Below, piece by piece: positions 19,948 to 29,131 of a stretch of DNA of 64,000 bases (its first letter is position 1; each line of letters opens with the position of its first letter). The DNA comes from P52-10 sp041397365 (GTDB lineage Bacteria; Pseudomonadota; Alphaproteobacteria; Rhizobiales; Xanthobacteraceae): NCBI GenBank assembly GCA_041397365.1, contig JAWKWT010000005.1, forward strand, positions 255,181 to 319,180, given 5' to 3'. A program made the position numbers and the translations under genes. A model generated the notes under the pieces. It saw only the letters and a list, made by a program, of their open reading frames with translations, did no database searches and was not told the origin of the DNA.

Positions 19948-20547
19948 ATGCGACTTTCAGGCAGCGATTTGACGTGCGTCCGTGGCGGGCGCGAGGTGTT
20001 CGCCTCGCTCGATTTCGCCGTGACGCAAGGCGAGGCGCTGTGCGTCACCGGGCGCAACGGCGCGGGCAAATCCTCGCTGCTGCGGATCATCGCCGGCCTG
20101 CTCGCGGCCACCGCCGGCACGATCCGCCTCGACGGCGGCGACGCGGAGCGCACGCTGCCCGAGCAGTGCCATTTCCTCGGCTACCGGGAGGCGCTGAAGC
20201 CGGCGCTGTCGGTGCGGGAAAATCTGCGCTTCTGGCAGGATTTCCTCGGTGGCGGGACCGGCGAGTCCTGCGCCGGCAGCCTGTCGGCGGTGGGGCTGGA
20301 GCGGCTGTCGGAGCTGCCCGCCTCCTATCTCTCCGCCGGTCAGCGGCGGCGGCTGGCGCTCGCCCGCCTGATCGCCGTGACACGCCCGATCTGGCTGCTC
20401 GACGAGCCGACCGCGGCGCTGGACGCCGACGGGCAGGCGCTGCTGACCGGCCTGATGCGCCGGCATCTGCAAGCCGGCGGGCTGATCGTCGCCGCGACCC
20501 ATGATCCGCTGGACATACCGGCGCGGGAATTGAGGCTGGAACCATGA
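19948..20547 (+). CDS. ccmA: Heme exporter ATPase CcmA
   Basis: ATP-binding subunit of the CcmABCD complex, which releases holo-CcmE during cytochrome c maturation. Walker A is GRNGAGKSS (about residue 35), the signature is YLSAGQRRRLALARL and Walker B is IWLLDEPTAALD. The 199-aa length is right for CcmA, which is shorter than most ABC ATPases. A GTG at 19936 is in frame, but the ATG at 19948 begins MRLSGSDLTC as expected. The stop overlaps the ccmB start (ATGA). Confidence 0.95.
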   Translation: MRLSGSDLTCVRGGREVFASLDFAVTQGEALCVTGRNGAGKSSLLRIIAGLLAATAGTIRLDGGDAERTLPEQCHFLGYREALKPALSVRENLRFWQDFLGGGTGESCAGSLSAVGLERLSELPASYLSAGQRRRLALARLIAVTRPIWLLDEPTAALDADGQALLTGLMRRHLQAGGLIVAATHDPLDIPARELRLEP

Positions 20548-21212
20548 GCGCCCTCGCCGCCCTGATCCGGCGCGATCTGCTGGTGGCCTGGCGCGTCGGC
20601 GGCGGGGCGCTGATCGGCGCGCTGTTTTTCCTCGGCATCGTCGTGCTGATGCCGTTCGCGGTCGGCCCCGATCTCGTGCTTTTGAAGAAGATCGGCCCGG
20701 CGATCCTGTGGATCGGCGCGATGCTGGCGAGCCTTTTGACGCTCGACCGGCTGTTCGCGGCCGATCTGGAGGACGGTTCGCTCGACCTGATCGTCATGAG
20801 CCGGACGCCGCTGGAACTCGCCTGCCTCGCCAAGGCGCTCGCGCACTGGCTCGCGACCGGCATCCCGCTGGTCCTGATTGCGCCGGTGCTGGCGCTGATG
20901 CTGAATCTCGACGGGCCGGCGATGCTGGGCGTGGTGCTGACGCTGCTGGCCGGCACGCCGGCGCTGACCTTGCTCGGCATGATCGGCGCGGCGCTGGCCG
21001 TGACGTTGCGGCGCGGCGGGCTGCTGCTGCCGATCCTGGTGCTGCCGCTGTCGATCCCGACGCTGATCTTCGGCGTGATCGCCGCCAATCAGGCGGCGGA
21101 TGGCGGGTCGGCCTTCGGGGCGCCGTTCTCGATCCTCTGCGCGCTGTCGCTGTTCGGCCTCGTGGTCGGCCCGTTCGCGGCGGCGGCGAGTCTCAGGCAG
21201 GGGCTGGATTGA
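20544..21212 (+). CDS. ccmB: Heme exporter permease CcmB
   Basis: Integral membrane subunit of the CcmABCD complex, 222 aa, with six predicted transmembrane helices. Recognisable stretches are LIRRDLLVAWR at the start, LEDGSLDLIVMSRTPLELACLAKALAHWL (adjoining blocks about 75-105) and PILVLPLSIPTLIFG. It overlaps ccmA by four bases, which indicates translational coupling. A 130-bp gap to ccmC follows. Confidence 0.95.
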   Translation: MSALAALIRRDLLVAWRVGGGALIGALFFLGIVVLMPFAVGPDLVLLKKIGPAILWIGAMLASLLTLDRLFAADLEDGSLDLIVMSRTPLELACLAKALAHWLATGIPLVLIAPVLALMLNLDGPAMLGVVLTLLAGTPALTLLGMIGAALAVTLRRGGLLLPILVLPLSIPTLIFGVIAANQAADGGSAFGAPFSILCALSLFGLVVGPFAAAASLRQGLD

Positions 21213-21342
21213 AGACCCATGCGCAGGCCCGGCCGTCGCTCCCCGGCAATGACAAAGATCAAGGACCGCACCCGTTTCAACAATAGGTGCGTGCCGTCGG
21301 CCCACGTTGCTCCCATCGCGCGAGCCCGGTAAAAGCCCCGCA

Positions 21343-22074
21343 ATGTCCCTGATCGACCTTGCAAATCCCTCGCGCTTTCTCGGCCTCGCCACGCGGCTGA
21401 TCCCGTGGCTCGCGGCCGCGACGCTGATCGCGGCTGTCGTCGGACTTCAGCAATCCTTCGCAGCTCCCGACGACTACCAGCAGGGCGCGACGGTGAAGAT
21501 CATGTTCATCCACGTTCCGAGCGCCTGGCTCGCGATGTTCGTCTGGGGCGCGATGAGCCTCTCGGCGCTCGGCACGCTGGTCTGGCGGCATCCGCTCGCC
21601 GACGTCGCCGCCAAGGCGGCTGCGCCAATCGGCGCGGGCTTCACCCTGCTGGCGCTGGTGACCGGCTCGTTGTGGGGCCGACCGATGTGGGGCACCTATT
21701 GGGAATGGGACGCGCGGCTGACCTCGATGCTGATCCTGTTCCTGATGTATCTCGGCATCGTCGCCTTGTGGCGGGCGGTGGACGATCCCTCGCGCGCCGC
21801 CCGCGCGGCCGCGGTGCTGACGCTGGTCGGCGCGATCAACCTGCCGATCATCAAATTCTCGGTCGATTGGTGGAACACGCTGCACCAGCCGGCCTCGGTG
21901 CTGCGCGCCGGCGGCCCGTCGATCCATCCGAGCCTGCTGACGCCTTTGCTCGTCATGGCGGCGGCGTTCATGCTGCTGTTCGTGACGCTGCATCTGGCGG
22001 CGATGCGCAACGAAATCCTGCGACGGCGCGTGCGAACGCTGCGGCTTTTGCAAGCCTCAAGCGCGCAGGGCTGA
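21343..22074 (+). CDS. ccmC: Heme lyase/transport protein CcmC
   Basis: CcmC delivers heme to CcmE at the outer face of the inner membrane. The tryptophan-rich WWD domain is visible as GRPMWGTYWEWDARLTS (about residues 120-136), flanked by six hydrophobic helices; the heme-ligand histidines are expected in FIHVPSAWLAMF and in the later periplasmic loop around SIHPSLLTP. The ATG at 21343 gives MSLIDLANPSRFL; the 12-codon upstream extension looks unlike the family. Confidence 0.96.
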   Translation: MSLIDLANPSRFLGLATRLIPWLAAATLIAAVVGLQQSFAAPDDYQQGATVKIMFIHVPSAWLAMFVWGAMSLSALGTLVWRHPLADVAAKAAAPIGAGFTLLALVTGSLWGRPMWGTYWEWDARLTSMLILFLMYLGIVALWRAVDDPSRAARAAAVLTLVGAINLPIIKFSVDWWNTLHQPASVLRAGGPSIHPSLLTPLLVMAAAFMLLFVTLHLAAMRNEILRRRVRTLRLLQASSAQG

Positions 22075-22087
22075 TCCGGAGCACATC

Positions 22088-22267
22088 ATGGAGCTAGGTC
22101 CGCACGCTGCCTTCATCGTCGGCTCCTACGCCGCCGCCGCCCTCATCGTGCTGGCGCTGGTCGGCTGGGTGATCCTCGACCATCGCGCCCAGACCAGGAA
22201 TCTGCGCGACCTGGAGGCGCGCGGCGTCTCCCGCCGCTCGGCGCGGCAGGCCGGCAAACCCTCATGA
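22088..22267 (+). CDS. ccmD: Heme exporter small subunit CcmD
   Basis: Tiny membrane subunit, 59 aa, stabilising CcmC-CcmE interaction. It reads MELGPHAAFIVGSYAAAA, one transmembrane helix (about residues 8-32: IVGSYAAAALIVLALVGW and following), then the family-typical charged tail LDHRAQTRNLRDLEARGV. It sits 13 bp after ccmC, and its stop overlaps the ccmG start as ATGA. It falls below common 60-codon gene-calling limits. Position and the GPHAAFI...DLEARGV pattern make the call secure. Confidence 0.93.
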   Translation: MELGPHAAFIVGSYAAAALIVLALVGWVILDHRAQTRNLRDLEARGVSRRSARQAGKPS

Positions 22268-22869
22268 GCGACGCCGACGCCAATCCTCCGCCGATGCCGC
22301 GCAGGCGCTGGCCGCTTCTGCTGCCGCTGTTCGCCTTCACGGCGCTCGCGGCGCTGTTCTTCCTGCGGCTGGGCTCGGGCGATCCTTCGACGATCCCGTC
22401 GGCGCTGATCGGACGCCCGGCGCCTGTCACGACGCTGCCGGCGCTGGACGGCCTCAGCGACAAGGGCCAGCCCGTTCCGGGCCTGACGCCGGACACGCTC
22501 AAAGGCAAGGTCAGCGTCGTCAATGTCTGGGCGTCCTGGTGCGTGCCCTGCCACGACGAGGCACCGCTGCTCCACAAGCTGAGCGCCGACACCCGCTTCC
22601 AGATCGTCGGCATCAACTACAAGGACGCCACCGAGAACGCGCGCCGCTTTCTCGGTCGCTACGGCAATCCGTTCACCGCCGTCGGCGTCGACGCCAATGG
22701 CCGCGCCTCGATCGAATGGGGCGTCTATGGCGTGCCGGAGACCTTCATCGTCGGCCGCGACGGCCGCATCGCCTACAAGCTGATCGGCCCGATCACCCCG
22801 GCGAATTACGAGACCGTGCTCAAGGCCGAGATCGAAAAGGCCCTTCGCGCGCCCGCGCCGCCAAGCTAG
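22264..22869 (+). CDS. ccmG: Thiol:disulfide interchange protein CcmG/DsbE
   Basis: Membrane-anchored periplasmic thioredoxin that reduces apocytochrome c cysteines for heme attachment, 201 aa. It has an N-terminal transmembrane anchor (about residues 15-35), then a thioredoxin domain with active site WASWCVPCHDEAP (CxxC = CVPC). The CcmG-type insert GINYKDATENARRFL and the cis-proline region YGVPETFIVGRDG follow. The start overlaps ccmD by four bases. The ccmE, ccmF and ccmH genes are not in the window. Confidence 0.95.
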   Translation: MSDADANPPPMPRRRWPLLLPLFAFTALAALFFLRLGSGDPSTIPSALIGRPAPVTTLPALDGLSDKGQPVPGLTPDTLKGKVSVVNVWASWCVPCHDEAPLLHKLSADTRFQIVGINYKDATENARRFLGRYGNPFTAVGVDANGRASIEWGVYGVPETFIVGRDGRIAYKLIGPITPANYETVLKAEIEKALRAPAPPS

Positions 22870-22884
22870 AGTCTGCTATTGTTT

Positions 22885-22931
22885 GAGCATGATCTTGTCC
22901 GAAAATCGGTTCCCATTTTTCGGGATCATGC
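22885..22931. repeat. Dispersed palindromic repeat, family A
   Basis: Palindrome GAGCATGATCTTGTCCG ... TTTTTCGGGATCATGC just after ccmG. It is the same element as at 26009-26057 and 43362-43410 with a few substitutions. It may form a 3'-end hairpin of the ccm transcript. Confidence 0.85.
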
Positions 22932-23070
22932 CTAGCCATTGCTCACAAAAATATTTTCTGCATTTATCTGGCGTTCATTTGCCGGACACGGGTCCGCCAT
23001 GAACGACGCGCTCAATCCGACCCGCGCCATCGCCTCGATGGCGATCACGATTGTCCTTGGAGGGACACCC

Positions 23071-23457
23071 ATGCGCCATTTCACGATTGCAGCATTGACC
23101 GCCATCGGCCTGCTCGCGGCAGCCCCGGCGCTCGCGCAGACCCCCGCGCCGGCGACGGGAAGCAACACCAGCACGATGCAGAAAGCACCGAAAGCTCCGC
23201 CGGTGATCGACGGCGTGCAGAAGGCCCCGGCGAAGGCCGCGACCACAAGCGCCGCCAAGCACACCGAGTTGATGGACATCAATTCCGCCACCGAGGCCCA
23301 GCTCTCGACGCTGCCCGGCATCGCCAAGGCGCGCTCGGAAGCGATCATCAAGGGCCGCCCCTACAAGGGCAAGGATGAACTGGTCTCGAAGAAGATCATC
23401 CCGCAGAACGTCTACAACGAGATCAAGGACAAGATCATCGCCAAGCAGAAAGGCTGA
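23071..23457 (+). CDS. Exported helix-hairpin-helix (ComEA-like) protein
   Basis: Exported protein, 128 aa, with a signal peptide (MRHFTIAALTAIG ... ALAQ), a Pro/Ala/Thr linker and a C-terminal helix-hairpin-helix domain (about residues 65-128). It has the motif MDINSATEAQLSTLPGIAK followed by GRPYKGKDELVSKKIIPQ, as in ComEA and related DNA-binding exported proteins. The ATG at 23071 has TTGGAGGG ahead of it; a longer upstream frame is not supported. A DNA-uptake role is possible but unproven. It is convergent with yciB. Confidence 0.8.
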   Translation: MRHFTIAALTAIGLLAAAPALAQTPAPATGSNTSTMQKAPKAPPVIDGVQKAPAKAATTSAAKHTELMDINSATEAQLSTLPGIAKARSEAIIKGRPYKGKDELVSKKIIPQNVYNEIKDKIIAKQKG

Positions 23458-23629
23458 TCGCGGTTCCAATCGCGCGGTCCTGACCGAGCCCCCTTTTCAG
23501 GATTCCGCGCGCGAATCGCATATCGGCTGAGTATGCCGACGGCGCACCGGTCGCCCCGACCGGCGCGTCGTCTTTTCGCGTCTGATGGGGTTCGCTTGCG
23601 CAACGCCCCGGCGTCGTCCACGCGAAATC

Positions 23630-24223
23630 TCACACCTCGCCGCGTTCTGTGTCGCTCGCATCCGCCGTCGCCGGCTGGATGCTGTGGCGATTGATGAGCG
23701 GCATTTGCGCCATCGCGAAAATCGCCGTGATCGGCAGCACGCCGAACGCCTTGAAGCCCACCCAGAAATCCGTCGTCTGCGTGCGCCAGATGATCTCGTT
23801 CAACACCGCCATCGCGATGAAGAACAGCGTCCAGCGCAGCGTCAGCGCGCGCCAGCCGGCCGGCGTCAGGTTGAACATCTGGTCGAACATGACGGCGATG
23901 AAGGATTTGTGGAACAGCAGTCCGCCGCCGAGGATCAGGCCGAACAGGCCGTAGATGATCGTCGGCTTCACCTTGATGAAGGTCTCGTCGTGCAGCACCA
24001 GCGTCAGCGTGCCGAACACCAGTACGATGACGCCGGAGACGATCGCCATCATCGGCACATGCCGCATCACGACATAGGAGACGACGATCGAGGTGACGAT
24101 CGCCACCATGAACGCTCCGGTGGCGACGAACAGATCGAACTTCGCGTTCGCGAAGAAAAAGATCAGCAGCGGCCCGAGTTCGGTTGCGAGCTTGAACAGC
24201 GGATGCGGCACGGCCTTGTTCAT
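23630..24223 (-). CDS. yciB: Inner membrane-spanning protein YciB (septation protein A)
   Basis: YciB/IspZ family integral membrane protein, 197 aa, about five to six hydrophobic helices, affecting cell-envelope integrity and division. Family traits are LFKLATELGPLLIFFFANAK near the start, KPTIIYGLFGLILGGGL, and NEIIWRTQTTDFWVGFKAFG (adjoining blocks). It lies 34 bp downstream of ftsY on the same strand, an order common in Rhizobiales, and is probably co-transcribed. The symbol ispZ is used in many annotations of this gene. Confidence 0.93.
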   Translation of the reverse strand: MNKAVPHPLFKLATELGPLLIFFFANAKFDLFVATGAFMVAIVTSIVVSYVVMRHVPMMAIVSGVIVLVFGTLTLVLHDETFIKVKPTIIYGLFGLILGGGLLFHKSFIAVMFDQMFNLTPAGWRALTLRWTLFFIAMAVLNEIIWRTQTTDFWVGFKAFGVLPITAIFAMAQMPLINRHSIQPATADASDTERGEV

Positions 24224-24257
24224 GATCGAAGATTCTCCGGCCTCAAATATCCCGGCG

Positions 24258-25202
24258 TCATGCCGCGCTTGCGTCGATGCCGGCGATCGCCTGCGCGAAA
24301 TCCTTCGCCGTGAAGGCTGCGAGATCGTCGACGCCCTCGCCGACGCCGATGAAATGCACCGGCAGCTTATGCTTCGCCGACAGCGCCACCAGAATGCCGC
24401 CGCGCGCGGTGCCGTCGAGCTTGGTCATCACCAGCCCGGTGATGCCGGCGGTCTTGTGGAACGCCTCGACCTGCGACAGCGCGTTCTGGCCGACGGTGGC
24501 GTCGAGCACCAAGAGCACCGCATGCGGCGCGGTGACGTCGACCTTCTTCATCACGCGCACGACCTTTTCCAGCTCGCTCATCAGCTCGGCCTTGTTCTGG
24601 AGGCGGCCGGCGGTGTCCATCAGCAGCACATCGCTGCCTTCCGCCTTCGCCGCCGTCAGCGCGTCGAAGGCGAGGCCCGCCGCATCCGAGCCCTGCGTGC
24701 GCGCGATCACCGGCGCGCCGGTGCGCTCGCCCCAGATTTTCAGCTGCTCGATCGCGGCGGCGCGGAACGTGTCGCCCGCCGCCAGCATCACCTTGCGCCC
24801 CTCGCTGCGGAATTTCGACGCCAGCTTGCCGATGGTGGTGGTCTTGCCGGAGCCGTTGACGCCGACCACGAGAATCACAAACGGCTTTGCGCCCTCGATC
24901 GCGAGCGGCTTCGCCACGGGCGCGAGCACCTTCTCGACTTCGCTCGCGACCACCGCCTTCACTTCATCGGCCGAGATCGCCTTGTCGTAACGCCCCTCGC
25001 CGACGGCGGCGGCGATGCGGGCGGCGACGTCGGAGCCGAGATCCGCGCGCAGCAGGACATCCTCGATCTCGTCGAGCATCGCGCGGTCGAGCTTGCGCTT
25101 GGTGACGAGATCGGCCACCGCCTGGCCGATCGAACTCGAAGTCCGCTTCAGCCCGTCGGAAAGCCTGCGCCACCAGCTTCGCTTGGGAGTGCTGTCATCC
25201 AT
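24258..25202 (-). CDS. ftsY: Signal recognition particle receptor FtsY
   Basis: SRP receptor GTPase, 314 aa, docking ribosome-SRP complexes at the membrane. The NG domain is complete: an N-domain helical bundle, then G1 VGVNGSGKTTTIGKL, AAGDTFRAAAIEQL, G3 DTAGRLQNK, G4 TKLDGTARGG and the closing GVGEGVDDLAAF. The acidic A domain is short, as in other alphaproteobacteria. It is divergent from the pseudouridine synthase gene 29 bp away and upstream of yciB. Confidence 0.97.
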   Translation of the reverse strand: MDDSTPKRSWWRRLSDGLKRTSSSIGQAVADLVTKRKLDRAMLDEIEDVLLRADLGSDVAARIAAAVGEGRYDKAISADEVKAVVASEVEKVLAPVAKPLAIEGAKPFVILVVGVNGSGKTTTIGKLASKFRSEGRKVMLAAGDTFRAAAIEQLKIWGERTGAPVIARTQGSDAAGLAFDALTAAKAEGSDVLLMDTAGRLQNKAELMSELEKVVRVMKKVDVTAPHAVLLVLDATVGQNALSQVEAFHKTAGITGLVMTKLDGTARGGILVALSAKHKLPVHFIGVGEGVDDLAAFTAKDFAQAIAGIDASAA

Positions 25203-25231
25203 TTCGGCCGTGTGATAGCCGTTCCCGCATC

Positions 25232-25978
25232 ATGACGAAAGCCGCAAATGCGCCGGGAACGGCCCCCCTCGACATCGTGTCGCGTGTGCTCCATCGCGAC
25301 GGGCTGATGCTGGTGATCGACAAGCCGGCCGGGATTCCGGTGCATCGCGGCCCGCGCAACGCCCGAGACAAGAGCGGAACGGCGCTGGAGGACACTTTCG
25401 ACGCCCTGCGCTTCGGCCTGCCGCGCCCGCCCGTGCTGGCGCACCGGCTGGACCGGGACACCTCCGGTTGCCTCATACTGGGACGGCACCGCAAGGCGAC
25501 TGCCTCGCTCGGGCTGCTGTTCAAGCACAACCGCATCTCGAAGACCTACTGGGCGGTCGTCGAGGGCAATCCGGAGGGCGACAGCGGCACGATCGACATT
25601 CCGCTCGGCAGGCTGAACGAGGAGCGCGGCTGGTGGCAGAAGCCGGACCCGAACGGACTGCCCGCCACCACGCACTGGCGGGTGCTGGGGCGTTCCGCCG
25701 CGGCGGACGCGCCGCTGACCTGGCTCGCGCTGGAGCCAGTGACGGGGCGCACGCATCAATTGCGCGTGCATTGCGCGGCGATGGGCTGGCCGATCGTCGG
25801 TGACAGCATTTACGGCCACGCGCCGCGCGACGGCGGGCCGATGCTGCATCTGCATGCGCGGGCGATTTCGATTCCGCTGTCGAAGAACAAGCCGCCGGTC
25901 GATGTGACCGCGCCGGTGCCGGAGCATATGCGCGAGCGCCTCGCCGCCTGCGGCTGGCGGGAGCAGGACATTTTATGA
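25232..25978 (+). CDS. RluA-family RNA pseudouridine synthase
   Basis: Pseudouridine synthase of the RluA family, 248 aa. The catalytic aspartate is in HRLDRDTSGCLILGR; other motifs are LVIDKPAGIPVH near residue 30, KTYWAVVEG and the substrate-binding RTHQLRVHCAAMGWPIVGD (split as RTHQLRVH and AMGWPIVGD). No S4 domain is present. Whether it modifies rRNA or tRNA cannot be told. It starts 29 bp from the ftsY start on the opposite strand, and a family-A palindrome follows about 30 bp after its stop. Confidence 0.92.
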   Translation: MTKAANAPGTAPLDIVSRVLHRDGLMLVIDKPAGIPVHRGPRNARDKSGTALEDTFDALRFGLPRPPVLAHRLDRDTSGCLILGRHRKATASLGLLFKHNRISKTYWAVVEGNPEGDSGTIDIPLGRLNEERGWWQKPDPNGLPATTHWRVLGRSAAADAPLTWLALEPVTGRTHQLRVHCAAMGWPIVGDSIYGHAPRDGGPMLHLHARAISIPLSKNKPPVDVTAPVPEHMRERLAACGWREQDIL

Positions 25979-26008
25979 TCCGATCACGTGTCGTTTGTCT
26001 TTTTGTTC

Positions 26009-26057
26009 GAGCATGATCCTGTCCGAAAACCGGTTCCCACTTTTCGGGATCATGCTC
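26009..26057. repeat. Dispersed palindromic repeat, family A, abutting the mtaB stop codon
   Basis: Nearly perfect 49-bp palindrome GAGCATGATCCTGTCCG ... TTTTCGGGATCATGCTC between two convergent genes. Its last base is the first base of the mtaB stop codon triplet on the opposite strand, so it lies exactly at the mRNA 3' end of both genes and may terminate or stabilise both transcripts. Confidence 0.88.
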
Positions 26058-27313
26058 TACACCAGCAATTGCCGGCCGTCCTGCGCCGCCACCCGCAGCG
26101 TCTGCACCGAGCCGACAGCAAAAAAGCCGGACACCGCCACTGGCAGGTAATGCTCGGTGCGCCCCTGCGCCGGGCTTTCGATCAGCACGTTGCGCGTCGT
26201 CCCAACTTCAGCCGCCAGCCGCCGGCGTAACGCCGCCTCGCCCCGCTCTCGCAGTTTTCGCGCACGCTCCCGGATCACCCCCGCGCGCACCTGCGGCATC
26301 CGCGCGGCCGGCGTCATCGGCCGCGGCGAATACGGAAAGACATGCAGGAAGGTGAGGCCACAATCCTCGACCAGGTCGAGCGAGCGCGAAAACATCTCCT
26401 CGGTTTCGGTCGGAAAGCCGGCGATGATGTCCGCGCCGAATGCCACATCCGGCCGCAGCCGCCGCACCTGCGCGCAGAACTCCACCGCATCGGCGCGCAG
26501 ATGCCGCCGCTTCATGCGCTTGAGGATCAGATCGTCGCCGGCCTGCAACGACAGATGCAGATGCGGCATCAGCCGCGCGTCACCGGCGATCACGTCGAGC
26601 AGGTCGCGGTCGGCCTCGACCTGATCGATCGAGGACAGGCGCAGCCGCTTCACCTCCGGCACCTCCGCCAGAATGCGCTTCACCAGCGCACCCAGTTTGG
26701 GCGCGCCCGGAAGATCGCCGCCATAGCTGGTCAGATCGACGCCGGTCAGCACGATCTCGGCATGGCCCGCTTCCGCCAGCGTCCGCACATGGGCGATCGC
26801 GGCTTCAACCGGCGCGGAACGCGAATTGCCGCGCCCATAGGGGATGATGCAGAAGGTGCAGCGATGATCGCAGCCGTTCTGCACCTGCACGAAGGCGCGC
26901 GGCAGCCCGCCCCGGAATCCGTCGGTCAGATGCGGCGCCATCTCGCGCACCGCCATGATGTCGGATACCGCGATCTTCGGCGACTCGGCCTCGCGCGGCG
27001 CATTGCGCATCGCCTGCCATGTCCGCCGATGCATCTTGTCGTCATTGCCGACGACACGGTCCACCTCGGCCATACCTGCGAACATCTCCGGCTGCGTCTG
27101 CGCCGCGCAGCCGGTGACGACGATGCGCGCCTCGGGCCGCTCCCGCTTCAGCCGGCGGATCGACTGGCGCGCCTGCGCCACCGCCTCGTTCGTCACGGCG
27201 CAGGTGTTGACGACGATGGCGTCGGCGATTCCGGCCTGCTCGGCCTCGCGCCGGACGACATCCGACTCGGCCGCGTTCAGCCGGCAGCCGAAGGTGAGAA
27301 CATCGACGGTCAT
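26057..27313 (-). CDS. mtaB: tRNA t6A37 methylthiotransferase MtaB
   Basis: Radical-SAM methylthiotransferase of the MiaB/MtaB class, 418 aa, adding a methylthio group to t6A at tRNA position 37. The N-terminal cluster domain has TFGCRLNAAESD, NTCAVTNEA and VVTGCAAQT; the radical-SAM cluster motif is CDHRCTFCIIPYGRGNSRS. A C-terminal TRAM-like region closes the protein (about 355-418). It lies 12 bp downstream of dapF on the same strand, a conserved pairing in Rhizobiales. The MtaB rather than MiaB call rests on the GCRLNAAES N-terminus. Confidence 0.93.
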   Translation of the reverse strand: MTVDVLTFGCRLNAAESDVVRREAEQAGIADAIVVNTCAVTNEAVAQARQSIRRLKRERPEARIVVTGCAAQTQPEMFAGMAEVDRVVGNDDKMHRRTWQAMRNAPREAESPKIAVSDIMAVREMAPHLTDGFRGGLPRAFVQVQNGCDHRCTFCIIPYGRGNSRSAPVEAAIAHVRTLAEAGHAEIVLTGVDLTSYGGDLPGAPKLGALVKRILAEVPEVKRLRLSSIDQVEADRDLLDVIAGDARLMPHLHLSLQAGDDLILKRMKRRHLRADAVEFCAQVRRLRPDVAFGADIIAGFPTETEEMFSRSLDLVEDCGLTFLHVFPYSPRPMTPAARMPQVRAGVIRERARKLRERGEAALRRRLAAEVGTTRNVLIESPAQGRTEHYLPVAVSGFFAVGSVQTLRVAAQDGRQLLV

Positions 27314-27325
27314 GCCCGGCTGCGC

Positions 27326-28192
27326 TCACGCGACACTGGCGAACAGCGCGGGATCGAAACGGCCTTCATATTCAAGCTCGGTCGGGCCGGTCATCAGCAC
27401 ATGGTCGTCGTTCTCGCGCCAGTCGATGACGAGATCGCCGCCGGGCGTCGTGATCGTCACCTTGCGGTTCGCGCGCTTCAGCCGCGCGGCCGCCACCGCC
27501 ACGGCGCAGGCAGCCGAGCCGCACGCCTTGGTCAGGCCCGCGCCGCGCTCCCAGGTGCGGATGACGATGTGATCGCGATCCACAATCTGCGCGAGCGAGA
27601 TGTTGGCGCGATCCGGAAAGATCGGATGGTTTTCGAGCAGCGGCCCGAAGCGGCCGAGATCGTAGGCCTGCACGTCCTCAACCCAGAACACCGCATGCGG
27701 ATTGCCCATGCTCACCGCCGACGGCGTATGCAGCACCGGCGCGTCGATCGGCCCGATCTGCAATTCGATCATCCGTGTGTCGCGAAACTCCTCGGCGAGA
27801 GGAATCTCCTGCCAGCCGAATTTCGGCTTGCCCATGTCCACGGTTAAGACATCCGCCTGGTCCGTGCGCCAGCAATTCAGCAGCCCGGCGCGGGTCTCGA
27901 AGGTCAGCCCTCGCTCTGCACTGCCCGAAAACATCTGCCGCGCGACGCAGCGCATGCCGTTGCCGCAGGCGCCGGCCTCCGAACCGTCATTGTTGTAGAT
28001 GCGGATGAAGGCTGCGGTGCCGTCCAGCTTCGGCGGATACAGCGCCATCAATTGATCGTACGGCACCTTCGCCGCGATCGCCCGCGCGGCGTCCGGGCTG
28101 ATGACAACCTGCGACGCACGCAGATCGACGACGACGATCTCGTTGCCGGCGCCGTTCATCTTGGCGAAGCTGTGATTTGCGAGTGACGTCAT
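27326..28192 (-). CDS. dapF: Diaminopimelate epimerase
   Basis: PLP-independent epimerase of the lysine/peptidoglycan pathway, converting LL- to meso-diaminopimelate, 288 aa. The two catalytic cysteines are in ACGNGMRCVAR and KACGSAACAVAVAA. The N-terminal KMNGAGNEIVVVDLR is characteristic. Start at 28192 (MTSLANHSFAKMNG) is preferred to the longer frame from 28231. It is upstream of mtaB with a 12-bp gap. Confidence 0.96.
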   Translation of the reverse strand: MTSLANHSFAKMNGAGNEIVVVDLRASQVVISPDAARAIAAKVPYDQLMALYPPKLDGTAAFIRIYNNDGSEAGACGNGMRCVARQMFSGSAERGLTFETRAGLLNCWRTDQADVLTVDMGKPKFGWQEIPLAEEFRDTRMIELQIGPIDAPVLHTPSAVSMGNPHAVFWVEDVQAYDLGRFGPLLENHPIFPDRANISLAQIVDRDHIVIRTWERGAGLTKACGSAACAVAVAAARLKRANRKVTITTPGGDLVIDWRENDDHVLMTGPTELEYEGRFDPALFASVA

Positions 28193-28390
28193 TTCGGGCC
28201 CCGTATGCCGCCTTATATGGCGAAAGCGCATGGCTTTGCCAGTGGCCGCCGTTTCGCCTGCGTCTTGAATGCCTTCAAACCATCACGATCGCTGTCGATG
28301 ATCCGATGCGAAGCGGCCGGTGCTGTGATAGAGACAAGCCGCCGGCCTTGAGGAACTCGCGAGGCTGCCGCCCTGCCGATGGAGATTGAA

Positions 28391-29131
28391 ATGATTCGCC
28401 CCGCGCTTTGCCCGTCGCGGCTTGCCCTTCTGAGCCGTCGCCGGCGAGGCGCAGCCTCCGGCGCGCTGATTTTGGCGACGCTTTTGGGCGCGACCGCTCT
28501 GGCGCAGACACCTCCCGCTCCGGCAACGCCTGCCCCGCCCGCTCCGCCCGCGGCCACAGCCCCCGCGCCTGCGCCGGCCGCTCCCGCCGAAACCCCGCCG
28601 GCAACACCTGCCCCCGCGACCCCGCCGGCTGCTCAAGCCCCGGCCCAGCCTCCTGCGGTGCAGACCGCCGATCCGTTCGGCGAGGAACTGACGCTGACGG
28701 CAAAGACCGTCGTCATGCTGAAGGGCAACGCCAAGTGGGATTCCGCCTTCGAGACGATCACCGCTTCGCTCAAGACGCTGGGAGAGGCGCTCGACAAGCA
28801 GGGCGTTAAGCCGGCCGCCGCCCCCTTGATCGTCTACACCGCCACCGACGATGCCGGCTTCGTCTTCCAGGCCGAAATTCCCGTGGACGAAGCGCCGAAA
28901 TCATCGCTTGGCAAGGACATCACGGTCGGCAAATCGCCCGAGGGCAAGGCGCTGAAATTCGTCCATCGCGGCTCCTACGACAACATGGACAACACCTATG
29001 AGGCGATCACCAATCACCTCGACGAGAAGAAACTCGAAGCCAAGGATTCCTTCATCGAGGAATATGTCACCGATCCGCTGAAGACCGCGGAAGACAAGCT
29101 CATCATCAACGTCTACGTGCCGCTGCGATGA
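28391..29131 (+). CDS. Exported GyrI-like/effector-binding domain protein
   Basis: Exported protein, 246 aa. It has an N-terminal signal or anchor ending near TALAQT, a long Pro/Ala-rich linker (about residues 45-95), then a GyrI-like (bacterial effector-binding/SOUL-type) domain with KALKFVHRGSYDNMDNTYEA and a closing KLIINVYVPL. Such domains bind small hydrophobic or cationic ligands; in the periplasm the role is unknown. The ATG at 28391 follows GGAG at 28381. Its stop overlaps the next gene by ATGA, so the two exported proteins are probably made together. Confidence 0.7.
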   Translation: MIRPALCPSRLALLSRRRRGAASGALILATLLGATALAQTPPAPATPAPPAPPAATAPAPAPAAPAETPPATPAPATPPAAQAPAQPPAVQTADPFGEELTLTAKTVVMLKGNAKWDSAFETITASLKTLGEALDKQGVKPAAAPLIVYTATDDAGFVFQAEIPVDEAPKSSLGKDITVGKSPEGKALKFVHRGSYDNMDNTYEAITNHLDEKKLEAKDSFIEEYVTDPLKTAEDKLIINVYVPLR